Source: Azoarcus indigens (GTDB lineage: Bacteria; Pseudomonadota; Gammaproteobacteria; Burkholderiales; Rhodocyclaceae). From it: a stretch of 64,000 nt of DNA. Positions 23,919 to 31,385 of this stretch are shown here, piece after piece. The notes below the pieces were generated by a model. That model saw only the letters and a program-made list of their open reading frames with translations. It was not told where the DNA came from and ran no database searches. The number at the start of each line of letters is the position of its first letter. Positions within the stretch are counted from its first letter, which is position 1. Location: assembly GCF_004361735.1 (NCBI RefSeq), contig NZ_SNVV01000001.1, positions 496,001 to 560,000 on the forward strand. The letters run 5' to 3'. The translations under genes and the position numbers were made by a program.

Positions 23919-24911
23919 TCACGCCCGCGCGCGATTGTCCTTCGCCATCGCGCAGCCCAGCAGCACCACCGCCACTTCCGCCGCAGCCCGGAACAGGCCG
24001 GGGGCCAGCGCCGCGGCCGCGGTGCCGGGGGACAGGCCAGCCAGCGAGGGCACGGTGATCGGTGGCTGGCCGTGCATCAGCGCCACCTTCAGCAACCTCA
24101 GGTCAGCGCTGGCCATGGCGGTGGCGATGGCCGGCAGCGCGTCGCGCACGGTCGGCATGCCTTCCCGGCGCTCCACCCCCAGGCTGAGCTGCACGCCGCC
24201 TCCGCCGCCCTGCACCTGGATCACCACATGGCCCAGGCCGGGCAGTACCAGTTCCAGCCGCAGCGCATAAGTGCGCAGCCGCCGTCGCGGCGGCGTGCCC
24301 TCCTCCTCTTCCACCGGCAGCACCCGCAGCATCGCCGGCACGCCGCCCCAGGCGAACACCGGGAAGATCCAGCGCTCCACCTGGGCCGGCGGCACGTTCG
24401 GGGTGGTGTCGGCCAGGCCGGCTGCGGGGGCGAACATGGACTGCATGCCGGCAAGCTGCGCCCGCGCCAGCGGTTCGTCCATGGCCACGCCCAGCACCAG
24501 GTGGCGCCAGCCCTGGGCCAGCATTGCCGGGTCCGGCACATGCCAGGAGATCTGCCGCAGCGCGGCCTGATCCAGCCGCATGGCCGCCGGCTCGGCGTTC
24601 GCCGCCGGCGTAGCCGCCGCGCCGCCGCGTGCGCCGAGGTTGCCGAACAGCTCCAGCTCCAGCCGCGGCGCGGTGGAGAGCACTTTCAACATCAGCACGT
24701 CACCCGGGGCGAGGTCCCGGCTGAGGCGGCCCAGACCGCCCAGACGCAGGGACAGCCCATCCTCGGTATGCGCGAGCAGATCGTCGCCCAGCGTCTCGGC
24801 GAAGGTCAGCCGCAAGGTGTCGCCGGCATTGGGTAGCGACCTCGCTGCGTTGCCGCCATGGGGATGTATGGCCTGGGTGTGGACGACCGCTGCAACCCGT
24901 CCCACGCTCAT
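23919..24911 (-). CDS. FliK-like protein (probable second hook-length/flagellar control protein)
   Basis: A 330-residue protein without an obvious signal peptide or membrane segment. The N-terminal half has LRLTFAETLGDDLLAHTEDG and APGDVLMLKVLSTAPRLELELFG. The C-terminal half (RTYALRLELVLPGLGHVVIQVQ, then LSLGVERREGMPTVRDALPAIATAMASADL) resembles the FliK C-terminal fold, in which a LPGLGxV strand precedes an amphipathic segment. It lies beside the flagellin genes at the edge of the flagellar locus. A true hook-length FliK is already encoded at 7.2-8.3 kb, so its role is unclear; it may act in a second motility or secretion context. The function is inferred only. Confidence 0.5.
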   Translation of the reverse strand: MSVGRVAAVVHTQAIHPHGGNAARSLPNAGDTLRLTFAETLGDDLLAHTEDGLSLRLGGLGRLSRDLAPGDVLMLKVLSTAPRLELELFGNLGARGGAAATPAANAEPAAMRLDQAALRQISWHVPDPAMLAQGWRHLVLGVAMDEPLARAQLAGMQSMFAPAAGLADTTPNVPPAQVERWIFPVFAWGGVPAMLRVLPVEEEEGTPPRRRLRTYALRLELVLPGLGHVVIQVQGGGGGVQLSLGVERREGMPTVRDALPAIATAMASADLRLLKVALMHGQPPITVPSLAGLSPGTAAAALAPGLFRAAAEVAVVLLGCAMAKDNRARA

Positions 24912-24953
24912 CTTCTAGCCCTCCACTTGCATTCCGCACACGCGCCGCGTGCG

Positions 24954-24984
24954 AAAAAAAAGCCGCCCGCGGCTGCGGTCGGCT
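24954..24984 (-). terminator. Rho-independent terminator of flagellin gene 1
   Basis: On the minus strand a 10-bp stem with one mismatch (AGCCGACCGC / GCGGGCGGCT, loop AGCC) is followed by eight T residues. It lies 47 bp after the flagellin stop. Confidence 0.85.
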
Positions 24985-25031
24985 CTGCCTTCGACGGCCC
25001 CGCCGGCGCGGGGCCGCAAAGCGCCGAGCGC

Positions 25032-25913
25032 TTACTGCATCAGGCTCAGCACCAGCTGGGACATGCTGCTGCTTTGCTTCAGCATCGAGGTGCTGGCCTG
25101 CATCAGCAGTTGCTTGCTGGTCATGTTGGCGGTTTCGCTGGCGTAATCCACGTCCATGATCCGGCTGCGCGCTTCCGTCGTGTTGGTGCTCATGTTCGAC
25201 AAGTTGTTGTAGACATGGTCCAGCCGGTTGGACGCCGCGCCCAGCTGGGAGCGCAGCTCACCCACGTCGTCCAGCGCATCGGCGATGGTGTCGATCATGC
25301 CGTTGGCCGCGGTGGCGTCGTCGATCTCGGTGCCGATGGCGGTGGGCGCGGTGGCGTTGTAATAGGCGCTGATGCCGCCCAGCGCGGTATCCAGGCCAGT
25401 GAGGGCGGTAGAGGTGTCCACTTCCATGGTCTCGTCGGAGGTGGCGCCGATCTGGAAGGTCAGCGCGGCGGACAGCTTGCCGTCCGGGCCGCCGACGGCG
25501 CCGAACAGCTTCTCGCCGCCGAAGGAGGTGTTGCCGATGATGTTGGCCAGTTCGGAGCCCAAGGCGTCGAACTCGGACTGCATCGCGGTGCGGTCGTCGT
25601 CGGTGGCCGACGCGGTGGCCGATTCAGTCGCCAGGTCCTTCATCCGCATCAGGATGTTGGTCACTTCCTCGAAGGCGCCTTCGGCAACCTGCATCATCGA
25701 GATGCCATTCTGGGTGTTGCGCATCGCGACCGACATGCCGCGCGTCTGCGCTTCGAGACGAGTCGCGATCTGCAGGCCGGCGGCATCGTCCATCGCCGAG
25801 TTGATCCGGTAGCCGGTACCCAGGCGGGTCATCGAGGTGGACAGCGCCTTCTGGTTGCTGCCAACGGCAGCAGTCGTCGACAGCGCGGCGGCATTGGTGT
25901 GTAGGCTAAGCAT
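25032..25913 (-). CDS. fliC: Flagellin 1 (lateral-type filament subunit)
   Basis: Filament subunit of 293 residues, short for flagellin and therefore almost only D0/D1 with a small variable insert. The N-terminus (MLSLHTNAAALSTTAAVGSN) and the SMTRLGTGYRINSAMDDAAGLQIATRLE motif are typical (given as RLGTGYRINSAMDDAAGLQI). The C-terminus ends ASTSMLKQSSSMSQLVLSLM. Residues ~150-225 differ from the second flagellin copy; flanks are almost identical. Start chosen at 25913, directly after an AGGAG Shine-Dalgarno. It has its own sigma28-like promoter and a strong terminator. Confidence 0.95.
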   Translation of the reverse strand: MLSLHTNAAALSTTAAVGSNQKALSTSMTRLGTGYRINSAMDDAAGLQIATRLEAQTRGMSVAMRNTQNGISMMQVAEGAFEEVTNILMRMKDLATESATASATDDDRTAMQSEFDALGSELANIIGNTSFGGEKLFGAVGGPDGKLSAALTFQIGATSDETMEVDTSTALTGLDTALGGISAYYNATAPTAIGTEIDDATAANGMIDTIADALDDVGELRSQLGAASNRLDHVYNNLSNMSTNTTEARSRIMDVDYASETANMTSKQLLMQASTSMLKQSSSMSQLVLSLMQ

Positions 25914-25970
25914 GGCAAGTACTCCTGGCTGGGTTGGTGACGGGCGCCTGCTGCTCGCCCTCACTGATAC

Positions 25971-25998
25971 AAGGCGACCCCGCGGCCTGCGGACTTAA
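25971..25998 (-). promoter_or_regulatory. Putative FliA-dependent promoter of flagellin 1 (TTAAGTCC-N12-GTCGCCTT)
   Basis: On the minus strand TTAAGTCC and GTCGCCTT are 12 bases apart, 58 bp upstream of the flagellin start. The element is identical in both boxes and spacing to that of flagellin 2, and nearly so to that of fliD. Confidence 0.75.
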
Positions 25999-26065
25999 GC
26001 CGGATTGCGCGAAAAGAGCGCCCGGAGCCGACCTTAGTTCACGCTGTGCGGCGGGCGACGGATGC

Positions 26066-26097
26066 AAAAAAAGACGGCCGCCGTGGCGACCGTCTTT
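26066..26097 (-). terminator. Rho-independent terminator of flagellin gene 2
   Basis: On the minus strand AAAGACGG pairs with CCGTCTTT around a GC-rich loop and is followed by a T run. It separates the two flagellin transcription units. Confidence 0.85.
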
Positions 26098-26145
26098 CCG
26101 TGTGCTGCCATGACATCCAGCTTGCCGCCGGAGGCCCGCGCAGAC

Positions 26146-27030
26146 TTACTGCATCAGGCTCAGCACCAGCTGGGACATGCTGCTGCTCTGCTTCAGCATC
26201 GAGGTGCTGGCCTGCATCAGCAGTTGCTTGCTGGTCATGTTGGCGGTTTCGCTGGCGTAATCCACGTCCATGATCCGGCTGCGCGCTTCCGTCGTGTTGG
26301 TGCTCATGTTCGACAGGTTGTTGTAGACATGGTCCAGCCGGTTGGACGCCGCGCCCAGCTGGGAGCGCAGGGAACCGACGTCGTCCAGCGCGTCGGCGAT
26401 GGTGTCGATCATCGTGTTGGCGTCGGTGGCGGCGCTGATCTCGGTGCCGGCGGTCGGGGTGGCGGCGAACATGGTGCTGATGTCGGCCAGCGCGGTGGCG
26501 AGGTCGCCCAGCGCGGTGGAGGTATCTACTTCCATGGTTTCATCGGAGGTGGCGCCGATCTGGAAGGTCAACGCGTCGGAAAGCTTGCCGCCGGTGCCGT
26601 CCAGTGTGGTGCCGCTGCTGAACAGCTTCTCGCCACCGAAGGAGGTGTTCTTGATGATGTTGGCCAGTTCGGAGCCCAGGGCGTCGAACTCGGACTGCAT
26701 CGCGGTGCGGTCGTCGTCGGTGGCCGACGCGGTGGCCGATTCAGTCGCCAGGTCCTTCATCCGCATCAGGATGTTGGTCACTTCCTCGAAGGCGCCTTCG
26801 GCAACCTGCATCATCGAGATGCCGTTCTGGGTGTTGCGCATCGCGACCGACATGCCGCGCGTCTGCGCTTCGAGACGAGTCGCGATCTGCAGGCCGGCGG
26901 CATCGTCCATCGCCGAGTTGATCCGGTAGCCGGTACCCAGGCGGGTCATCGAGGTGGACAGCGCCTTCTGGTTGCTGCCAACGGCGGCAGTCGTGGAGAG
27001 CGCGGCGGCATTGGTGTGTAGGCTAAGCAT
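26146..27030 (-). CDS. fliC: Flagellin 2 (paralogue of flagellin 1)
   Basis: A 294-residue flagellin arranged in tandem with flagellin 1. The first ~150 and last ~85 residues are essentially identical to copy 1, and the DNA is nearly so. The central variable stretch (around SSGTTLDGTGGKLSDALTF and LGDLATALADISTMFAATPTAGTE) differs. The start at 27030 follows AGGAG; longer in-frame upstream sequence is non-coding promoter DNA. Own promoter and terminator mean that the two copies can be expressed independently. Which copy dominates the filament cannot be told. Confidence 0.95.
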   Translation of the reverse strand: MLSLHTNAAALSTTAAVGSNQKALSTSMTRLGTGYRINSAMDDAAGLQIATRLEAQTRGMSVAMRNTQNGISMMQVAEGAFEEVTNILMRMKDLATESATASATDDDRTAMQSEFDALGSELANIIKNTSFGGEKLFSSGTTLDGTGGKLSDALTFQIGATSDETMEVDTSTALGDLATALADISTMFAATPTAGTEISAATDANTMIDTIADALDDVGSLRSQLGAASNRLDHVYNNLSNMSTNTTEARSRIMDVDYASETANMTSKQLLMQASTSMLKQSSSMSQLVLSLMQ

Positions 27031-27088
27031 GACAAGTACTCCTGGCGGTTTGGTGGCGGGGGCATAATGCTGGCGCCCTCCCCTTCCG

Positions 27089-27116
27089 AAGGCGACCCGC
27101 CAGACGGCGGACTTAA
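27089..27116 (-). promoter_or_regulatory. Putative FliA-dependent promoter of flagellin 2 (TTAAGTCC-N12-GTCGCCTT)
   Basis: Same boxes and same 12-base spacer as before flagellin 1, 59 bp upstream of the start codon on the minus strand. The spacer sequence itself differs, so conservation of the boxes is not merely due to recent copying. Confidence 0.75.
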
Positions 27117-27282
27117 ATCGACGCCGTATCAACCACCTCACCACCCAACACTCAGGCTTCTGCATGCAGCGCTACCCCCACTTCTTCCACGCCCGCCGGC
27201 TGTGCTGCAATCAGCCGGCGGGCGGCTTTCCGATACGCATGGCCGGCCCCGCACCGGGTGCCGGCCGCAATCGGAGAGCATC

Positions 27283-27567
27283 ATGGAAAACGAGCGAAAA
27301 CGAACACGGGCGCTGCGCCGTCATCACCTCGCCCGCCTCAAGGCCCGCTGGCTGAGACGCGCCTGCCAGAACCCCTTGCCGCCCAGCTGGCGCCTGGCAG
27401 AGGCCGAGCGCCAGCGCTACGCGGCCGTGCGCGCCCGTACGCCGGCGCCGTGCAGCTGCTGGATGTGCGGCAACCCCCGCCGCTGGGGTGAGCGCACCCT
27501 GGCCGAACGCCGCGCCGCAATGGCTGCAGACGATGCGGAGCATGCGCTGCGGCAATCCTTGTCGTAA
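27283..27567 (+). CDS. Small conserved-type protein with a CSCWMCGNPR motif
   Basis: A 94-residue, very basic protein. The start at 27283 follows a GGAGAG Shine-Dalgarno. It has an Arg-rich N-terminal half and a CxCWMCGNPRRWGERTLAERRA segment in which two Cys of a CxxC pair and a third nearby Cys could bind metal or take part in redox chemistry. Proteins with this motif are widespread hypothetical proteins in proteobacteria, to my knowledge without an assigned function. It stands alone between the flagellin promoter and the psiF-like gene. Confidence 0.65.
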   Translation: MENERKRTRALRRHHLARLKARWLRRACQNPLPPSWRLAEAERQRYAAVRARTPAPCSCWMCGNPRRWGERTLAERRAAMAADDAEHALRQSLS

Positions 27568-27665
27568 GCGCACAACGTGCCGCGGCGCATGATGGCTAGC
27601 CGCCGCGGCCGCTTCTAGACTGGGAAACGCGGCCCGTCCGGGCCCGTCCCAGGAGAGAAAACAAG

Positions 27666-27944
27666 ATGCGTACATTGCCCGCCCTGCTTGCCGCCGCCGT
27701 GATCGGCAGCGGCCTGTTCGCCACCGCCGCCTACGCAGCCGATGCGCCCGCAGGGGCCTGCATGGCGCGCGCCGACGAGAAGAAACTCGCCGGCGCCGCG
27801 CGCAGCAGCTTCCTGAAAAAGTGCGAGAAGGACGCCAACACCCTGTGCTCCGCCAGCGCCACCGAGAAGAAGCTGGCCGGCGCCGCCAAGACCAGCTTCG
27901 TCAAGAAGTGCGTCAGCGATGCGGTGAACGGCGCAGCGCAGTAA
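27666..27944 (+). CDS. psiF: PsiF-family periplasmic protein
   Basis: A 92-residue protein with a cleavable signal peptide (PALLAAAVIGSGLFATAAYAA). Two PsiF repeats follow, each of the form KKLAGAARSSFLKKC / KKLAGAAKTSFVKKC with paired cysteines. PsiF is known in E. coli as phosphate-starvation-inducible; its biochemical role is unknown. An AGGAGAG ribosome site precedes the start. The last 32 bp overlap the convergent transglycosylase gene. No Pho box was recognised. Confidence 0.85.
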   Translation: MRTLPALLAAAVIGSGLFATAAYAADAPAGACMARADEKKLAGAARSSFLKKCEKDANTLCSASATEKKLAGAAKTSFVKKCVSDAVNGAAQ

Positions 27945-29115
27945 GGATCTTCTGCCCCGCGCGCCCGTCCGCCTCCAGGCCCAGCTCGCGCTGTACGGCC
28001 TGGATGGCCTCGCGGGTGCGCGCGCCTATCATCCCGTCCGGGTTGCCGATGTCGTAGCCGCGGGCGATCAGCAAGGTCTGCAGTTCGCGCCGCTCGGCGC
28101 GCGACAGGCCGGCATCATCGGTCGGCCACGGCGTGGCGAAGGGCTGGCCGCCGCGCAGACGGTCCGACAGATGGGCGATGGCCAGCGCGTAGCTCTCGGC
28201 AGCGTTGTAGGAATAGATGGCGTCGAAGTTGCGGGTGACGAGGAAGGCCGGCCCCTGCGGCCCCGCCGGCAGCAGCAGGCCGGCCGGCGTCGCGCCCGCC
28301 GGCAGCGCGCTGCCATCCACCTGGCGCAGGCCGCGCGCCGCCCACTCCGACATCGGCTTCTTGTTGCGCCGGCCGGCGCCGGAAGTGTCCAGCCCGGCCG
28401 GCAGCTTCACCTCGAAGCCCCAGCCCTGGCCCGGCTGCCAGTTGGACTTGCGCAGGTAGTTGGCGGTGGAGGCCAGCGCGTCCGGCACGCTGTCCACCAG
28501 GTCGCGGCGGCCGTCGCCGTCGAAATCCACCGCCAGCCGCAGGTAGGTGGAAGGCATGAACTGGGTGTGGCCGAAGGCGCCCGCCCAGGAGCCGACCAGG
28601 CGCTCCGGCGCCATGTGCTCGTCCTGCATGATCTTCATGGTGGCGAAGAACTCGCCGCGGAAATAAGGCTGGCGGCGGCCGAAGCAGGACAGGGTGGACA
28701 GCGAGGTGAGCAGCGAACGGCTGCCGAAGTTGCGCCCGTAATTGCTCTCCACGCCCCATACCGCCACCACCGTGGCCGGATCGACGCCGTACTCCGCCTC
28801 CACCCGCGCCAGCACCGCTTGCCATTGCGCCAGCATGGCGCGGCCGTCGGCCACCCGCTCCTCGTCCACCAGGGCGGCGAGGTAATCCCAGATCGGGGTG
28901 ACGAACTCAGGCTGGGCGTCCAGCAGGCCGATCACCGCCATGTCTGGCTGCAGCGCGGCGGTGGCAGTATCGAAGGTGGCGGCGGTGACGCCCTTGGCGG
29001 GTGCTTCGCCGCGCAGGCGGGCAAGGCATTCGGAAAACTCGTCGGCCGCGGCAGCCGGAGTGGAAAACGGCAGGCAGGCGGCCGCCAGCGCGAGGCTCAG
29101 TATCTTGGCGTTCAT
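27913..29115 (-). CDS. Lytic murein transglycosylase, MltB-type, with C-terminal peptidoglycan-binding domain
   Basis: This enzyme cleaves the MurNAc-GlcNAc bond with 1,6-anhydro ring formation in the periplasm. The 400-residue product starts at 29115 with a signal peptide (AKILSLALAAACLPFSTPAAAA). The SLT_2 domain includes the catalytic Glu123 in VWGVESNYGRNFGSRS, SWAGAFGHTQFMPSTYLRLAVDFDGDG (cited as GHTQFMPSTY and DFDGDGRRDL) and YLRKSNWQPGQGWG. The last ~60 residues form a PG_binding_1 domain (LQTLLIARGYDIGNPDGMIGARTREAIQ, seen as GYDIGNPDGMIGARTR). There are upstream ATGs in frame, but they would abolish the signal peptide. Confidence 0.9.
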   Translation of the reverse strand: MNAKILSLALAAACLPFSTPAAAADEFSECLARLRGEAPAKGVTAATFDTATAALQPDMAVIGLLDAQPEFVTPIWDYLAALVDEERVADGRAMLAQWQAVLARVEAEYGVDPATVVAVWGVESNYGRNFGSRSLLTSLSTLSCFGRRQPYFRGEFFATMKIMQDEHMAPERLVGSWAGAFGHTQFMPSTYLRLAVDFDGDGRRDLVDSVPDALASTANYLRKSNWQPGQGWGFEVKLPAGLDTSGAGRRNKKPMSEWAARGLRQVDGSALPAGATPAGLLLPAGPQGPAFLVTRNFDAIYSYNAAESYALAIAHLSDRLRGGQPFATPWPTDDAGLSRAERRELQTLLIARGYDIGNPDGMIGARTREAIQAVQRELGLEADGRAGQKILTALRRSPHR

Positions 29116-29262
29116 GGGGCGGCATTTTAATGGCCGGGGCAGGCGGGGACGACCGTTGGAGAGATACGGATACAAGCGCGGTGATGATGGCTGCGCGCAC
29201 AGGCGCGTTGAGCACCTCAGCAACCCGGTAGTACCATTTCAACACCTAGAGGAGACCCCGCC

Positions 29263-29565
29263 ATGCCCAACCTGTCCGTGAAGCTGGACGAAGCAACCCG
29301 CCAGCGCCTGCAGGAAGCCGCCGCCCGCCAGGGGGTGACGCCGCATGCGCTGATGGTCAAGGCCATAGACCGCGAGCTGGAGCGCGCCGCCGCGCACGAT
29401 GCCTTCGTCGCCCGCGCCCTGCAGGCCCGCGCGCAAGTGGAAGCCAGCGGCAGCGCCATCGAGGGCCCCGCCTTCGCCGACTACCTGCGCCAGCGCGCCC
29501 GCGGCAAGGCTGCCACCCGGCCCGCGCCGCAGGCCCTGCTGCCCCGGGACGACAGCGACGCATGA
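29263..29565 (+). CDS. ParD/CopG-like ribbon-helix-helix antitoxin
   Basis: A 100-residue protein with an N-terminal ribbon-helix-helix segment (NLSVKLDEATRQRLQEAAARQG, then TPHALMVKAIDREL). A C-terminal tail probably wraps the toxin. It overlaps the ParE-like gene by 4 bp (ATGA), the usual antitoxin-first operon. Such antitoxins repress their own promoter; a small palindrome GGTAGTACC lies ~35 bp upstream (about 29226-29234) and is a candidate operator. Ribosome site AGAGGAG. Confidence 0.82.
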   Translation: MPNLSVKLDEATRQRLQEAAARQGVTPHALMVKAIDRELERAAAHDAFVARALQARAQVEASGSAIEGPAFADYLRQRARGKAATRPAPQALLPRDDSDA

Positions 29566-29852
29566 CCCGCTGGCTGCTCGCACCCGAGGCAGCCGACGAC
29601 CTGGAGCGCCTCACCGACTTCCTGCTGGAAGCCGACGCCAGCACCGCCGTCGACACGGTGGACCTCATCCTCGACGCTCTGGCCATCCTCACCCGCCACC
29701 CCCGCATCGGCCGCCCGCTGCCGCAGGGGCTGCGCGAGCTGGTGATCTCCCGCGGCCAGTCCGGCTACCTCGCGCTGTACAGCTACGACGAAGCGGCGGA
29801 CATCGCGCTGGTGCTGGCGCTGCGGCATCAGCGGGAAGAGGACAATTTCTAG
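29562..29852 (+). CDS. ParE/RelE-superfamily toxin
   Basis: A 96-residue toxin of the ParE/RelE fold: WLLAPEAADDLERLTDFLLE, then ALAILTRHPRIGRPLPQGLRELVISRG and YLALYSYDEAADIALVLALRHQREE. The RELVISRGQSGYLALYSYD region is the ParE core. ParE proteins poison DNA gyrase, whereas RelE proteins cleave mRNA; the sequence alone favours ParE. It is partnered with the overlapping upstream antitoxin and followed by a strong bidirectional terminator. Confidence 0.85.
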   Translation: MTRWLLAPEAADDLERLTDFLLEADASTAVDTVDLILDALAILTRHPRIGRPLPQGLRELVISRGQSGYLALYSYDEAADIALVLALRHQREEDNF

Positions 29853-29888
29853 TCCGGACGGTTTGCGGCGAACCTCAAGCGGAAGAAA

Positions 29889-29915
29889 AAACGCCGCACG
29901 GGAAGTGCGGCGTTT
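29889..29915. terminator. Bidirectional terminator between toxin gene and cynS
   Basis: AAACGCCGCAC / GTGCGGCGTTT form a perfect 11-bp stem with a GGGAA loop, with an A run on one side and T residues on the other. It can end both the plus-strand toxin-antitoxin transcript and the minus-strand cyanase transcript. Confidence 0.85.
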
Positions 29916-29983
29916 CATCCCGATGCACCGGGGGCGCCCCTCGCCCTGCCCTTCTCCGGGCAGGCGCGAAGGGAAGTGCTTCA

Positions 29984-30427
29984 TCAATACGTCTTGTACG
30001 GCAGGAACTTGCCGCTCATGGTGATGCTCACCCGGTCGCCCTTGGGGTCGGGCTCGCGCTGCAGGTCCATCTTGAAGTCGATGGCGCTCATGATGCCGTC
30101 GCCGAATTCCTCGTGGATCAGCTCCTTGAAGGTGGTGCCGTACACGCTGATGAGTTCATAGAAGCGGTAGATCAGCGGGTCGGTGGGCACGGCGGTGGGC
30201 AGCGAGCCCTTGTAGGGCACCACCTGCAGCTGGGCGATGGCGGCCTCCGGCAGTTCCAGCGCGGCGCCGACGGCATTGGCCTGGGTCTCGGTGAGGGTCA
30301 TCTGGCCGAGCAGCGCGGCGGTAGACCACTCCTTGCTCTGGCCGACGATCTCGGCCAGCTGGGCCCAGGTGAATTTGTTCTTGAGCTTGGATTCGAGGAT
30401 CAGGGCGGTGACTTCGTTGCGGGTCAT
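29984..30427 (-). CDS. cynS: Cyanase (cyanate hydratase) CynS
   Basis: Cyanase converts cyanate plus bicarbonate to ammonia and CO2, detoxifying cyanate and releasing nitrogen. The 147-residue product has the N-terminal DNA-binding-like helices (KLKNKFTWAQLAEIVGQSKEWS). The C-terminal catalytic segment carries YRFYELISVYGTTFKELIHEEFGDGIMSAIDF (seen as IYRFYELISVYGTTFKELIH), with the conserved Arg, Glu and Ser of the active site. It is the last gene of a minus-strand unit with an NrtABD-like transporter, 11 bp after the ATPase gene. Confidence 0.96.
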   Translation of the reverse strand: MTRNEVTALILESKLKNKFTWAQLAEIVGQSKEWSTAALLGQMTLTETQANAVGAALELPEAAIAQLQVVPYKGSLPTAVPTDPLIYRFYELISVYGTTFKELIHEEFGDGIMSAIDFKMDLQREPDPKGDRVSITMSGKFLPYKTY

Positions 30428-30438
30428 GGGAGTCTCCT

Positions 30439-31380
30439 TCAGGCGGATGCGGATGACACGGGTTTGAGCTGTGGCGCGGCGGGCGCCGCGCCGGCGGGAA
30501 GCGGGAGCACCTCGGCGCCGCCCTCCAGGCCGGGGCGGACCAACGGCGGATTGCGCGGGTCGTGGGCGGCAGCGGCGGGCGCGCCGGCGGCGTAGTCGCG
30601 CGAGCGGTTCACCAGGAAATCCACCAGGTGATTGCGGATGCGGTAGTACTGCGGATCGTGGTGGATGGTGGCGCGGCTGCGGTCGCGCGGCATGGTGATG
30701 TCCACGATCTCGGCGATGCGGGCGTGGGGGCCGTTGCTCATCAGCAGCACCTTGTCGGCGAGCAGGATGGCTTCGTCTACATCGTGGGTGATCATGAACA
30801 CCGTCTGGTGGGTGGCCTGGACGATGGCGAGCAGCTCGTCCTGGATGGTGCCGCGGGTGAGCGCGTCCAGCGCGCCGAAGGGTTCGTCCAGCAGCAGCAT
30901 CTTGGGCTGGATGGCGAAGGCGCGGGCGATGCCCACCCGCTGCTTCATGCCGCCGGAAAGCTCCGCCGGCTTCTTGTGCAGCGCATGGCCGAGGCCGACC
31001 ATCTCCAGGTAGCGGATGCTGTGCGCCTCGATCTGCTTGGGCGTCCATTGCGGCCAGCGCGAGCGCACGCCGAACTCCACGTTCTTCAGCGTGCTCAGCC
31101 AGGGCAGCAGCGCATGGCCCTGGAACACCACGCCGCGGTCCAGCGAGGGGCCGCGCACCTCGCGGCCATCCATGATGACGACGCCCTCGCTGGCCTCGTC
31201 CAGGCCGGCGAGCACGTTGAGGATGGTGGTCTTGCCGCAGCCGGAGTGGCCGACGATGCAGGCGAACTCGCCCTTGGCGATGCCGAAGTGGATGTTCTCG
31301 AACACCGTGTTGGCCGGCTTGCCGGCGGGGCCGGGGTAGCGCTTGGCGAGCGCCTCGACCTTGAGGAAGGGCTGGGTCAT
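30439..31380 (-). CDS. ABC transporter ATPase, nitrate/cyanate type (NrtD/CynD-like)
   Basis: ATP-binding subunit of 313 residues energising uptake of a small anion. Walker A is GHSGCGKTT, the signature LSGGMKQRVGIARA, Walker B MLLLDEPFGALD and the switch His is in MITHDVDEAI. The C-terminal ~55 residues are Pro/Ala-rich and not part of the ATPase fold. It is coupled to the permease (5 bp) and cyanase, so cyanate is the most likely cargo, as in cynABD-cynS operons. Confidence 0.92.
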   Translation of the reverse strand: MTQPFLKVEALAKRYPGPAGKPANTVFENIHFGIAKGEFACIVGHSGCGKTTILNVLAGLDEASEGVVIMDGREVRGPSLDRGVVFQGHALLPWLSTLKNVEFGVRSRWPQWTPKQIEAHSIRYLEMVGLGHALHKKPAELSGGMKQRVGIARAFAIQPKMLLLDEPFGALDALTRGTIQDELLAIVQATHQTVFMITHDVDEAILLADKVLLMSNGPHARIAEIVDITMPRDRSRATIHHDPQYYRIRNHLVDFLVNRSRDYAAGAPAAAAHDPRNPPLVRPGLEGGAEVLPLPAGAAPAAPQLKPVSSASA

Positions 31381-31385
31381 TGCGC

